From the NCBI GenBank assembly GCA_036346225.1, contig JARFIW010000453.1, positions 1,116,001-1,180,000 of the forward strand: 64,000 nucleotides of DNA, read 5' to 3'. Source of the stretch: Platerodrilus igneus. Lineage: Eukaryota; Arthropoda; Insecta; Coleoptera; Lycidae. The notes beneath the pieces are model-generated. The model did no database searches. It saw only the letters and a list, made by a program, of their open reading frames with translations, and was not told the origin of the DNA. A program made the translations under genes and the position numbers. This document shows positions 1 through 10,765 of the stretch, piece after piece; positions within the stretch are counted from its first letter, which is position 1, and the number at the start of each line of letters is the position of its first letter.

Positions 1-451
1 AATTGAAGTAGTTAATTAATCATTTTATTTAATGAGATTTTAAATATTGTGCAACACCGCGAAATTTTTACCTGTTTATATAACTGTTAAATGGATGTTT
101 AAAATATCTAAATGTATTAAAATGTCAGAATTACCAACCCTTACAGTCCGCTTTAAATATGTAACAAAGTTCTGGTTGCAATCGATGCCGAATTATTGAA
201 TAAAAAACATTTTGCTTTAATTGTGGGCGGATTAAAATATTTACATGCAATTAAAATTAAAAGTTTTGATAACCTGTGCATGTTTTAGGATGATACACAA
301 ATTATTAGAAACATTCAGTAAGTACAGATGTGTGGTGTGGGTATTAATATTATTTATCTACAGAGTTGTTTTTTTCATTTCTAAAGAAATGCGAGTTTAT
401 CTTAATAAACAACAGTATATTGTAATTTCCATTCGGTGATTAATTGGAATC
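1..451. other. Unassigned AT-rich DNA, possible BEL 5' leader
   Basis: No convincing gene. Near 159-190 the sequence reads GTAACA, a short spacer, then TGGTTGCAATCGATGCC. This could be the end of a BEL-type LTR followed by a TGG-starting primer-binding site, because a BEL gag-like ORF begins about 300 bases downstream. No second LTR copy was seen, so this is inference only. Confidence 0.2.
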
Positions 452-469
452 TTGTTTATTTTGATTAAA

Positions 470-700
470 ATGTCTGAAAAGGAATTAAAAACCTTGTTAG
501 CTAATAGAAATAAATTATACATCCGTGTGCAAATTCTTTTTGAATTGTCAAACAATGTTTTAAATAATCCAAGTAAAATTGATAATTTCGAAACTAAATA
601 TTCCAAACTAGAAGATACTTGCCCTAAATTTGAAAAAATTCAAAACGTAATTATGGACGTTGTTGCACTTTTCTTAAAAAGGCTTCACTTTTTATTATAT
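470..700 (+). pseudogene. BEL/Pao-like gag N-terminal fragment
   Basis: The frame opening at 452 reads well from the ATG at 470 (MSEKELKTLL...) for about 75 residues. It is a charged, helical segment with repeated Lys/Glu/Leu and a KLEDTCPKFEKIQ stretch. That resembles the coiled N-terminus of BEL/Pao Gag, which precedes DUF1759. Past about 700 the similarity fades into hydrophobic, Phe/Leu-rich translation, and no DUF1759, zinc knuckle or pol follows on this strand. I read it as a truncated element. The alternative, a small host coiled-coil exon, cannot be excluded. Family assignment rests on general resemblance only. Confidence 0.4.
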
Positions 701-799
701 TATTTAGGTTCAAGGGATTTTTTAAACATCACACGGGGGATTCTCCAGTATTATATGTTTAAAATGAGCGATACACATAAGTGTAGACATTGATTTATG

Positions 800-3100
800 A
801 TTTGTGGTTTGAAAAGTTGCAAGGATTGAATTTCCCATGCTTAACGTGTAGCTGTGACCACCAATTTGCGTCAGAACAGTAACCTATCTTGGAAGGGTGA
901 CGATGATTCGAGGGAGTCGATACGTCGAAATAAACAGACTTTACTACCGACCTTTCTCGAGTGTAGACGTATTTTCCTAGAGTTCGACCAGTCGACGAAG
1001 TGGTCCATTTCCTTTTCGTTCTCTTTTGACAAGAACAACGATACTTAATAAAAAAACCAAATAGCGTAATGTTATTGTACGTCATTGTCACGGCCGACTA
1101 GATATAAAGTAAAGAAAAATTTTAAAACGTCATTTTTTGCGTAGTAACTGTCAATTTTACGTACTTGTGGGCTGCTGTTACGGAATTTTTGCGTTCTATC
1201 TAAAAAGTAAAAAATTCAATATGTCCACGATAAAAAAACAAAAGGTATAATGCATTCCAAAACAATAAATGACGCTCGCGACTTGTCTTGCACATTAACT
1301 TGCACATACTTTGACAGCTGTCAAGATAATAGTTTAGAGAGTACAGTGGAAATTCAAAATGCACCTATTCAGTTGATCCCAATTATCTTTAAAACGGATA
1401 AAGATAACAAGTCTTAAATCGAAAATAAATTCATCACTAAATTCTCTAAAACTTTCCCCATTTAACCTTTGTTGTATCAATTATAATAAGCGAGATCACC
1501 GTGTTGTAACAATATTTTTTTTACAAGTATTGGTACCTAGATTTGTCTGTTTGAGTATATTTAAAGCTATTAAATAATACACGAACAACTATACGTATAT
1601 TATTCTGTTTTAATAAATTATTTCTAATTTTCAATAATATGCATTATTTGTGTGTTGCTACCATGATACATGATTAACATGGTTCGGACAGGCTCTCGCG
1701 TTCTCCTCATCAGTAACCTGCATTCGTATTAATCGTTCAGATGTCATTTGCAAGATGTGAACACTTTTGTTCTAGTTACGCTAGGGTGAAGGTCGTTGTT
1801 GAGTATCTTGATAATCATGGCCTCATGTATGTGGGTCTGGTCTCGCCGCAAAAATAAATCAGTTGTCGTTTAACACGTCGTGGACATATTTTATATCATG
1901 CAACTTAGTACGACTTTCATGTAACGTATGAGAAACAGATTGGAAGTTAAATGTGTGTAATTTTAAGTTGAGAATAATTTAGTTTAGGAATGCTGATGTG
2001 ATTTCAAGAAAATATAAATCCGATAGAAAGTTGAAACAATTAGGACAATTTGACCAGTCATATTTTGGAGTTGGATGATTCTACAAGGCAGTTTATTATA
2101 AATAGAGCTGAAATGGGATTTTCGAGTTTTTGAAGAAATCTTAAAATGGTTGATTATTGGGTCGAATGTCCATGTTCATCGCTGATCCTGTTTGTTCAAC
2201 ATGTGACATTTAGCAAGAACGTTCTAATATTTTAGTACAACTGTACATTGATAATAGGTCGATTTAAATTTTTTGTGACTTGTTTGTCTGTCACTTTAAG
2301 AGAAGTGAAATTTGTTAATATTTTATTATTGCTATAAATTGCAATTTAAAAATATTTGTGTAACTGCATTTGCATAATCAAAACTTCTGAAAAATTTAAT
2401 TATTACTAAAAATGATTATTCAAGAATTTGAGTTTATGTAAAACTTAAAAGTAACTGATGGCTGGTGACATCTGTCTTCATAAAAGGTTGTTCAATTTTG
2501 TTAATACATATGGCATAAACTCGATTGCAGTACTGCTAACGATTAAAGTAATTTCTAATATAAAATAAATATTGAATCATAATTTGGAAGTTAAAATTCA
2601 TGAATTGTAGAAACATATATGCAACTGAAAAATTTATACTCAATGAGAAAATTTAGGTAGAGTACGAAATTCAGTAAGTTAATGTAGATATTTTGGCATA
2701 CTGATAAAAGCAATTAAAAGAATATAAATTTTGTTTACTGAAAATCCTTTTAATCATTTGAAGGAAAAATAAGTGGTATAAAGTGACTGTTAATGCGGTG
2801 GTTAACTTATAACGTTTTGCCTTACTAAGAGGGTTATTTTCTTTACTCCTATATGACCAGCTGAAAGGCACAAGGATAGATGACGAGGATTTCCTGAAGA
2901 TGTAAAGAGCCCAAGATTAGTTTCGGTGGAAAATAGCTCGTAGATTAGGAAACCTCCAAAGGCTAAGCGGCTAGTCGAGCGATTTGCTCTGGGTAGAACA
3001 TGAGCTTTGGGTCGGGGTTGGACTGCGACCAAAATATAGTGAATATGGCGCCACCGAATTTTGTATACTAAAAAGACCCAACTTGAGTCTTTTGTATAAG
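800..3100. other. Unassigned AT-rich region
   Basis: No ORF here looks like a real gene, and short frames on both strands lack domains. Two things stand out. The perfect 14-bp palindrome TTGACAGCTGTCAA lies near 1311-1324. A less AT-rich patch at about 2850-3060 contains GGCGCCACC, but I could not identify a paired terminal repeat for it. Confidence 0.3.
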
Positions 3101-3103
3101 GCA

Positions 3104-3224
3104 AATGCGGAAACCTATACTCAAATACCGCTATACAAAAAATATTACGAGAACCCAAATTTTTTATAGGGGGAATGCGGAAACCTATACTCAAATACCG
3201 CTATACATAAAATATTACGAGAAC
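3104..3224. repeat. Direct repeat, two ~51-bp copies
   Basis: The segment beginning AATGCGGAAACCTATACTC and ending ATATTACGAGAAC occurs at 3104-3154 and again at 3173-3224. The copies are separated by about 18 bases and differ by about one base plus a one-base indel. No further copy was noticed in the window. It may be part of an undefined repeat; function is unknown. Confidence 0.7.
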
Positions 3225-5250
3225 ATAATCCTATTAGATGCTTACCTTATGGCTCGATATTGATCGTTAAAGATGCACTGCTACACCTGTAAACAGATTA
3301 TAACAAGGCTAGCACATTTTGTGCATTCATTTCAAAAAAATTCATAATTAATAAGAATCAAACCTCATTCATTCCAACTAATAATCATAGTCTTGACCAA
3401 AATGAATATCTATTCCTTTAAGTTGCAGTTTAAAATTATTTACAAAACATCATCTTTAAAAATTTGACTAAATTATGATAATGAAAAATATGTACGTAAG
3501 TACTTGATAATAATTTCAATATCAGCATCTCTCAAAAATAGAGTAATGTAGTTTTTACATTATTAGAGTCTAGCAAGAATTTATTCTTGTAAATGTTTAA
3601 ATTTAAGTTTTTGGATTAATTAAATTTATATTACAACTTTATTTGGTCTTGGTAGTACTACGTAGACTTCACATTAAATGGTAAAATATTCCAATTATTA
3701 ATTAATGAAAAAACAAAATGAAACAATTTAGTTCTCTAAAATAGCTTTAATTTTTGTTAATTCTGAAAGTTAACCTTTTCTATCTTTATATCGCCATCTA
3801 CCATTTTTTGTTAGTACTAATACAAAGATTAAAAGTAAAGCTTTATAGATTCCTTTCACCAAAGTTTAAAAATAACTTGTTTGTCATTCATATAATGAAA
3901 TGGGAAATTTCCACGTGAACAAACAAAAACTTATTTGTCTGTCATGCCAAAAGTTACAGCTGACGTATTAAAAAAAACACTAATTACATACCAGATGTTA
4001 ATCCATCAGAAGAATACTTGCAATGTATTAGGACCATACCCGGAATGATAATTAATAAATTGGAATCTTCTTATTTCAGCATTTACAGGTTAGAAATCTC
4101 CAATACCACACAATCCAATCAACTGGATACTGAATATCTAACAACATTACGGGCGTCCGCATCGAACAAATGAACCACGTTAGATTGATTACCATATCAA
4201 GTAAAATTTCAAATATGTTTTACTATTCCTACAAGATTTCAAATAGTTTTCAATAAATTTTCCATTGATTACTAAATAAATTTTATAAATTTTCTTAAAT
4301 TATAGTAAGCTGCATGCTATCATAAAGCCAATTAGAACAATTTACGTCCCGTCTTATACGAACTAATACATGCCAAGCGTGAACATATAATGAGTTTTGC
4401 AGAGACGATTTCATCTTGAAAATCGACCTTTATCTTTCGGTGCTTCCAACACCAGGTGTGCAACGCCATGTTCTTTTATGTAAAAAACAATTGACCTTCT
4501 CTAACAACAGCTCAGGTGGAAGTGTCCTATTGACGTCTTCTGCCGCCTGACAACAGTTACGATTTTTATAATTATCAAAAGAGGGAGCCCTTATAGTAAC
4601 GCTAACAAATGGCATTTTCTGTCACCGCTTAATTTATAATTTATGCTCGCAGTTCGAATGCTTATATTGGATTTAACAACATGTAATATTTATCACGTAG
4701 ATTGTGTAGAGATATTATATTTGAATTGACTTTTATGAATTATTTCAATTAGGTATTTGTGAAGATATTGCTAGAAAATAAACTTGTTACAAACTTCGAT
4801 AACCACAGATGGAGAGATAAGTGGGCATGTATACAAAAACAATAAGAATAGCGGAAACCTTCAAGTACTTACCTGAGTTATTAGATTTAGCGGTGTTCAA
4901 AGAACTAGTAGTAAAAATTTTGACAGGAGTTCGTATATGTCTAACAAAAATACCATTGCGACGCACAGCACACTTTTAACTAAGTTTTAGCGGTACATCA
5001 AAAACACAGAGTAGCTTGAAGGCTGAAACGCGACAAATCTAATGACATTTAATGTCCAAAAGGCGGATGCAAGTTTACCTGCGAGCTAACATTGAACCGA
5101 ACGTGAAAATTGGGATTATTGAAACACGTAACAAAATGAATTATCATAGGTTAGATGAGGTTATTGCAAAGCACATTGTGCATTTTTATCAATTATTCAT
5201 ATGCTATAATTATAACTAACAGTAAATTAACTATAAATACAAACGGAACA
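3225..5250. other. Unassigned region, probably including a BEL-A 3' LTR
   Basis: No gene was recognised from 3225 to about 4780. The stretch from about 4784 (TGTTACAAACTTCG) to about 5252 (AAACGGAACA) starts with TGTT and ends with AACA. It lies just outside the polypurine-like CGCCCACC block of BEL element A, which is where that element's 3' LTR should be. No matching 5' LTR was found beyond 8777, so the LTR call is tentative. Confidence 0.3.
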
Positions 5251-5390
5251 AAGCGCCCACCAAAATGCAAGGCATTTTTGAAAGGAAAATAATTACCAAG
5301 GGTGTGACGGAAATGTCGAAAAAGCGAACAAAAAAAATTTAATTAATGCAAAGAAAAACAAAGTAACAATTAATGCGAACAGAACACAAA

Positions 5391-6154
5391 TTACAAACAC
5401 GGTAAAGGACAGAGCTTAACGACAGGGCGCTTCAGCTCGCCTTGAGCGGTCTTGATGGTGACAACGCGAACGACACCATCAGTTCCCGGATTTATCGCTA
5501 CGACACATCCAAGGGACCAACAAAGAGGTGGAACGTTCTCGGCTTTAATTAGCACTAAGGTATCCAAAAGAACTGGATGAGACGTTTTGTGCCATTTGGA
5601 CCGTTCCTGGAACGTATGTAAATACTCCTTAGACCAACGGGACCAAAAATCTTGATGAATTCGTTGGAGCAATTGCCAACGAGAAAGGCGGTTGAGCTGA
5701 AGGTCGGAAAGGGCGGGCTCTGGACTGGCGGTTAAAGGAGCCAAAGTTAAAAATGATCGGGCGTAAGACAGCGCAAATCATTAAGGTCATTGCTCAAAGA
5801 GGTGAGAGGACGTGAGTTCAAGATGGCCTTAATTTGAATAAAGACTGTGGCCAATTCTTCAAAAGTTAACACTTGCTCGCCAATAGTACGTAGGAGCAAG
5901 GTTTTAACCGATTTCACTTCCGCCTCCCGCAAGCCACCAAAATAAGGTGAACCCGACGGTATAAAATGCCACAAAATATGGTCCTTAGAGGCAGCAAGCT
6001 TGGCGAGATGAATTAACTGTTTTTGAGCACCCATAAAATTTGTGCCACAATCACTATAGAGGTGAACACAACGGCAACGCCTGGCAATCAATCGGCAAAG
6101 AGCCGCTAGAAAGGTGTCCATTGACACTTCAAGGTGCAGCGCCTTGGTAGCCAT
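5391..6154 (-). pseudogene. BEL-A integrase core and C-terminal domain
   Basis: Frame 6154-5747 has the integrase catalytic core: TKALHLEVSMDTFLAAL, then YSDCGTNFMGAQ carrying an acidic catalytic residue, then FGGLREAEVKSVKTLL carrying the catalytic glutamate, and AILNSRPL. Frame 5744-5391 continues as the C-terminal BEL domain (DUF5641): RWQLLQRIHQDFWSRWSKEYL, LVLIKAENVPPLCWSLG and LKRPVVKLCPLP. The two frames meet at about 5745, so a single frameshift separates them. Integrase would join element DNA to the genome. The final PVVKLCPLP block is nearly the same as in element B, which places both in related lineages. Confidence 0.85.
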
Positions 6155-6802
6155 AAAAATAAAAACGTTTTAAAACTTTGGCGCCCCGTAGTCGAAACAT
6201 GGTAATAATTAAAGGACCCGCGAAGTCAACACCCGAACTCAAACAAGGTTTTACTTGAGTAACTCGGCATGAAGGCAGGTTGCCCATAGGAGGTTGCAAA
6301 GCAACCGGATTGGTCTTCCAGCATGTTAGACAACGACTCAAAACACGACGAATAGATTGCCTTCCAGAAATAATCCAGAAGTGCTGACTGGCGAGAAAAT
6401 GGACCATTTGAGCACCCGCGTGGAAGTATTTTAAAATTTTAAATGAATGTAAGTAACATACAGATCAGTAAATCGACTTTTGCTAGGTAACAAAGCGGGA
6501 ATTTTACGGTCAGAGGACAAAAACGCGTGAGCCAGGCGACCCCCGACCCGCAAGATTCCATAACGAATAAAAGGGGACAACTTGCGAAAACTTTTTTTTA
6601 AAATGGATCCGGACTGAATGACCTCAGGCTCAATAGCAAAATAAGATTGTTGAGTATACGCATGCAAAGGGATCAAAGCATTGTGCAACTCAGAAGAGGA
6701 CAAAGATCCGGAGTACCCTTCGAGTGGGTGACGAAAACGGAGAATCCAAGCAAAAATGCGTGTAATAAAGGGAAAGGAAGAGTGAATAAAGTTCAAAATC
6801 AC
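6129..6802 (-). pseudogene. BEL-A integrase zinc-binding region
   Basis: Frame 6802-6431 contains ILRVGGRLAHAFL and IPALLPSKSRFTDLYV, the conserved block that precedes the BEL integrase zinc finger. Frame 6407-6129 holds the finger remainder (HFWIISGRQSIRRVLSRCLTC) and NPVALQPPMGNLP, the linker to the catalytic core. The finger normally has an HHCC set. Here the two cysteines (CLTC) are visible, while the histidine side spans the frame break at about 6420. The region is therefore broken but in the correct order between RT and integrase core. Confidence 0.8.
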
Positions 6803-7339
6803 CCAGTTTTTGAAGAGAAATTAATTGATTTCGTAAAGCAAGGGTTGACTCGATAGAGTCCCCACCAGAAGCGATATCATCGATGTAGGTGTAACTGCGA
6901 AGAGTAAAAGCGGCCAAAGGAAAGGAGTTCCCTTTGTCCTCTTCCAACTGCAAAAGCGTGCGTATCGCAAGAAAAGGAGCGCAATTTGCCCCATAGGTAA
7001 CTGTATTCAATTGAAATACTCTTCAGGAGAAAACCGCCAAAGAATTCTTTGATAGTCGCAATGAGCGGGATTAACAAGGATTTGTCTATACATTTGACGA
7101 ATATCTGTAGTAATAACAAAGATGAAGATAATATCTGGTTGAAGTTTGGGCCCAACAAACAAGTGATCGTTTAAGGATGATTGAGACAGAGTTTTAGCGG
7201 AAGCAGTGAAAACAACTCGTAATTTCGTACTTATGCTTTCGGGTTTCACAACGCAATATTGCGGGATGTAATAAGAAAAGTCCGAATGGGACCCGCTAAC
7301 AACAGATTGCATATGTTGATAATCGAGATATTCACGCAT
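6690..7339 (-). pseudogene. BEL-A reverse transcriptase remnant
   Basis: Frame 7339-7007 has YYIPQYCVVKPE, TKLRVVFTASAKT and TDIRQMYRQILV, the fingers and motif A region of BEL/Pao RT. Frame 7010-6690 continues with NTVTYGANCAPFLAIRTL (motif B) and the catalytic YIDD box in SYTYIDDIASGGDSIES. Soon after, the frame runs into sequence that skips the RT thumb, connection and RNase H, which are deleted compared with element B. RT copies the element RNA into DNA. This copy keeps the YIDD motif but is split by a frameshift near 7010 and truncated. Confidence 0.85.
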
Positions 7340-7389
7340 GAACGAAACGTACTGTTCGTAAACACGAGGAGGCTTAAGTAGACGATTTT

Positions 7390-8528
7390 CTAAAGAAACA
7401 CATCATTGAAAGGCAAAATCACTATCTGAAAAAAATGGTTCTTGATCTCTAAACGGCAGTGAAACGACATATCGACCTTGTTCATTGCGGCGAAACGTAA
7501 CGACAAAATGTTTTTCAACAAGAGTTTCTTGCGCGTTAAAGGTTGAGCGGCGGGGACAGCTTCGACTTCCCAGAATTTGGCGACAATATCTTCCAATAGG
7601 AAAGTAGAATCCGTCATACAAAACAAGCTAGTTACTTCAGAAGCGGGCGAGGAAGGTATGCTTCCCATTAAAACATATCCAAAAATAGTATTAATAGCAA
7701 CAGGTTGATAGCTAGCATCCTGGACGCGACCGTCTAATACCACTTGGGGGAAAATATCCGCGTCAAGTAAGAAATCAATGGGCCCAGATTGAGCAAAGAG
7801 CGGATCAGCTAGCTTGAGGTTAGTCAGATGACTAAAATGTTCTAAAGAAATATTAGAAGTAGGTAAATTTTCACAAATTTTGGGAAGCACTACAGCTTGA
7901 AAATTAATAATCGGTGAAGAGACACTTATGGGTTTGAGCGAGTCGGCGACAGCGCCATACAAAGCTGCAGAGCGCATGGAGCATAAACCACTAAGAGTAA
8001 GGAAATGTGGAGTAATACGAAAACCTAAACGTTTCACACTATTTTGCGAAATAAAAGAAGACATGTTGCCCGAATCGAGTAAACCGCGAAATTTTTGGAA
8101 GAACCAGAGCAATCAGCAATTTCCACTTGAACGGTGGAAAGTAAAACGACAGAAGTTTTAGCTGAGGAATTAAATAAAACGACATTGAAAGTTGACGGAC
8201 CACTACAGCTAAACGAAGTCGATGATTCCTCAAAGACAAGAGGATCGGATGGCTTGTAGCGGTCTTGAATAACGGGACTAATAGAAGGTGAAACCTTAGA
8301 GGCGACGGTGTCCGGGCTGATGCGAGCCTGGTTACTAGTAGCGAAAACGGGTTTAGACGAAACGCGATCGGAATGCAATAAGGAATAATAGCGTTGATTG
8401 CATTGGCGGCATGAAAAAGTAGACTTGCATTTATTTAAAAGGTGCGGATCCACCTTCCACAAGGGAAGCAAGATTGATTGGAAATAACTTGAAATAAAAG
8501 GCTTTAACAAGAAAAAAGATATTGTCAA
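7390..8528 (-). pseudogene. BEL-A gag knuckle, protease and early pol, frameshifted
   Basis: Frame 8528-8034 carries the last BEL Gag zinc knuckle (CRQCNQRYYSLLH) followed by a Ser/Pro-rich linker and the start of the protease. The chain then shifts to frame 8112-7390. There the retropepsin active site LLDSGNMSSFIS, and FLLDADIF and FGYVLMGS blocks typical of BEL protease (DUF1758) and its linker, are clear. A further shift to frame 7621-7403 continues pol (RYVVSLPFRDQEPFF). At least two frameshifts separate parts that form one polyprotein in intact BEL elements, so the gene is dead. The protease aspartate itself is retained. Confidence 0.8.
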
Positions 8529-8549
8529 AATGCTTTCTGATTGAATCCT

Positions 8550-8777
8550 CTATTTCAAACTGATTATCTGCGTCTTCGGCCGAAGCGATTTCACCAATAA
8601 TGAAATTATGTTGCTCAAAAAGTTTTCCTTAATCGTATCGATCGACGTGTATTGAGCCCGGAAGAGTTCTAAAACACTGGGTTCAACTGCAGTCTTGTTA
8701 GCGATTTCAAAGATCTCCTGAAGGGAGTTAATTTGCGTGTTTCCTATAAAATACGCCTTTTTGAGTCTGTTTGCCAT
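8550..8777 (-). pseudogene. BEL-A gag N-terminal fragment
   Basis: This 75-residue frame starts at the ATG at 8777 (MANRLKKAYF...). It contains LELFRAQYTSIDTIKENF, which is like the helical start of BEL/Pao Gag. The capsid-like DUF1759 region that should follow is absent, because the next recognisable segment is already the C-terminal knuckle at about 8440. Gag would bind element RNA and form particles, but this copy cannot. It is the 5' end of element A on the minus strand. The start is chosen as the only in-frame ATG, lying upstream of the conserved helical block. Confidence 0.6.
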
Positions 8778-9349
8778 GATTAAAAATTACTAAAGCAAAA
8801 GCGAAGCAAGACAGGCGGGAAAAATATGCGAAAGCAAAAGGAAGCTTTTAATGTATGCACTAATATAAAGCAGGCAATTAGTATTGATTACCGAGCTTTA
8901 TGTGAAAATCCAAATTAAACACTACAAATAATTTAAAGACCAAATTTAAATATTAATCAGCCAAGTATGTAACTATAAGATAATAACTACCACGATACAT
9001 AAATGATAGATCTTGATAAGTGGTATCTAACAACGTTAAAGTAATAAAAATTTTAGAGCTTGCAGGTAACATTCAGATCCGGCGAGAATTGGGAATTAGG
9101 ATTAAAATTTAGCTTCTAAAATTAATTTAAATCTGTATGAATTGAATTTGACATGTTTTGATTGAAGACAACTGTAAGTGTATCTTAAGTTATAATAAAA
9201 TTAAATTTCGTGTCTCTTGTATAGTGATTTGTAAAGTATACTGTTTGAGTTGATGTCAAGTATTGGTGTGTCTTTTGTATTTATTAGATTTTTTAATAAC
9301 GGTCCAAAGATATGAGTAAATGTTGTTGAGATTTTGTGTATCTGTTCTT
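8778..9349. other. Unassigned gap between BEL-A and the PLE fragment
   Basis: The 5' leader and 5' LTR of BEL element A should lie here, but no match to the sequence left of 5253 was recognised apart from weak resemblance around 9070-9110. No ORF is credible. Confidence 0.3.
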
Positions 9350-9694
9350 TTATTTAAAAGCGTTTTTTTGTAAAAAAATAGCGATCATTTCTAAAAATAA
9401 TCGTTTTTTGTAGTTTATTTCATTGAAGATTATACTGGTATCATTATAATTAATTTTATGACCTGTTTTGATGGCATGGGAGGAAAGTGCACATATTTTA
9501 TTGTTGTGTCTGCAGTTGCTTTTATGTGAGACTATTCTGGTTGAGAGCCATGTGGAAGTGTGCCCTATGTATTTTCCATCACAGTCCTGGCAAGGTATAC
9601 AATACACAATTCCCGATTTTCGTTGTTTTGTAGTAACATTTTTAAGTTTGTGTATACAGACATCTTCACTTCGTAGCCCAAAATTTGAGAACAT
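9350..9694 (-). pseudogene. Penelope-like element GIY-YIG endonuclease fragment
   Basis: The 114-residue minus frame contains SGIVYCIPCQDCDGKYIGHTS, a GIY-YIG nuclease start (here GIVY...KYIG) with the CxxC pair typical of PLEs. It is followed by STRIVSHKSNCRH, SSHAIKTGHKINYNDTSI and NYKKRLFLEMIAI. These match the order found at the C-terminus of Penelope-like retroelement proteins, where the nuclease nicks target DNA for retrotransposition. The reverse transcriptase that should precede it is not present above 9753, so this is a 5'-truncated copy, as is common for PLEs. The domain frame itself is open to a stop at 9350. Confidence 0.85.
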
Positions 9695-9899
9695 CCAGAA
9701 ATCACCAGTAGGCGACTCTGACCTAAAAAACAGTAGGCGATCTTGATTTCCATTAAAAATCAGGTAAGCTCCTGCTTGTTTGTTAACCTATGGGCTTTAC
9801 CGGTGACGGTAACCCATGCAACCAAATTTGGGGACGTACAAATTACGTCCAAGGTAATGCATGGTTAACAACGCAAGTAAAATGTATTTAATTTATGTT

Positions 9900-10430
9900 C
9901 ATCATCATTAGGTCTTCGGTCCTAGAATTGGTTAGACATGTACCCTCATTGTTTCCTATTCTGTGCTACCCCGCACATTTCCCTGAAATGTTCAGAATCT
10001 GCATCTTTCACTATCTGCGTGCAATAGTCTGATCTAGATCTACCTCTACCTCTGCTTATAATATATCCCGCAGCAGTCCCCAAAAAAGCCTTAGAACGTA
10101 TTCTGCCCTTCTATTTCTTCTATTTTTTGTTTTCCACAGATATCTTTATTCCCCTACTATTTCTATAACATCTTTGTTCTTAACTTTGTCTCTTCATGCT
10201 GTCATCCTCATACATTTGAAGCACAACATTGCAAAAGACGTTTACCGTTTTTGTCTGCTTCTCCTACTGCCTCTATTCATAGACGTACTGTGCTGTGTTC
10301 CACACATATGCTTTCAACAATTCTCTCCTTGTTTCTATGTTTGTTGTCTTCGAACATAGCAGCTGCTCTTTCTTGTTAGATGCAGTTCGGTTCCCTTCTA
10401 ATGTTTATAATTATATTACATATTTCCCTG
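9900..10430 (-). repeat. RTE-like LINE 3' fragment, tandem copy 1
   Basis: This stretch is a degenerate second copy of the sequence at about 10940-11450. The same order of blocks is present (ATTAGGTCTTCGG..., CACATTTCCCTGAAA..., TCACTATCTGCGTGCAATAGTC..., CTTCTCCTACTG...), but with many substitutions and a stop-ridden frame. It encodes the decayed C-terminal region of an RTE-like LINE on the minus strand. It ends at the GGAGTTAAGCAGCCTGTGGC motif that also ends the neighbouring copy. Confidence 0.75.
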
Positions 10431-10765
10431 TAATGTGAAGGGAGTTAAGCAGCCTGTGGCTACCAAGATCCTTCAACAATTGAAATTTGCCGAATTCATT
10501 TTCCAATATATCCTTTCGCACAATCAACATTAGTTGAAAATATTTAAAAACCAACACCTGCAGTTGCTTATAATAATCATCAGATTTAAGTGCAATTATT
10601 TTTGTCGTCATTAGGTTTTCCGTCTTGAAACTGGTTGAACGTGTACTTTCACTTATTTCTATTCTGAGCTAGCCTACACAGTTCCCTGAAATTCCCACGC
10701 CTAGATACAGCTCAGTTTTCCTTCTGTTGTTTCCTAATTATATGTCCTATTTCACCCAGATTCAG
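10431..10765 (-). repeat. RTE-like LINE 3' fragment, tandem copy 2
   Basis: About 330 bases repeat the last part of the RTE-like LINE: the AAGCAGCCTGTGGCTACCAAG block, the CAGTTGCTTATA block, and the ATTAGGTTTTCCGTCTTG to CAGTTCCCTGAAATTC block. It is shorter than copy 1 and lacks the upstream coding part. It lies head-to-tail between copy 1 and the main LINE copy. Confidence 0.7.

Larger units (their letters stand above)
5253..8777 (-). mobile_element. BEL/Pao LTR retrotransposon A, decayed
   Basis: A minus-strand gag-pol series reads in order from 8777 down to 5391: gag N-terminus, CCHC-like knuckle, aspartic protease, reverse transcriptase, zinc-binding region, integrase core and C-terminal DUF5641-like domain. 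Every domain sits in a different frame and several are shortened. Most of the gag centre, the RT thumb and RNase H are missing. A CGCCCACCAAAAT block at about 5256 (a purine tract on the coding strand) matches the one next to the 3' LTR of BEL element B at about 37441. Unlike element B, no LTR pair or target duplication could be defined. Confidence 0.85.
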
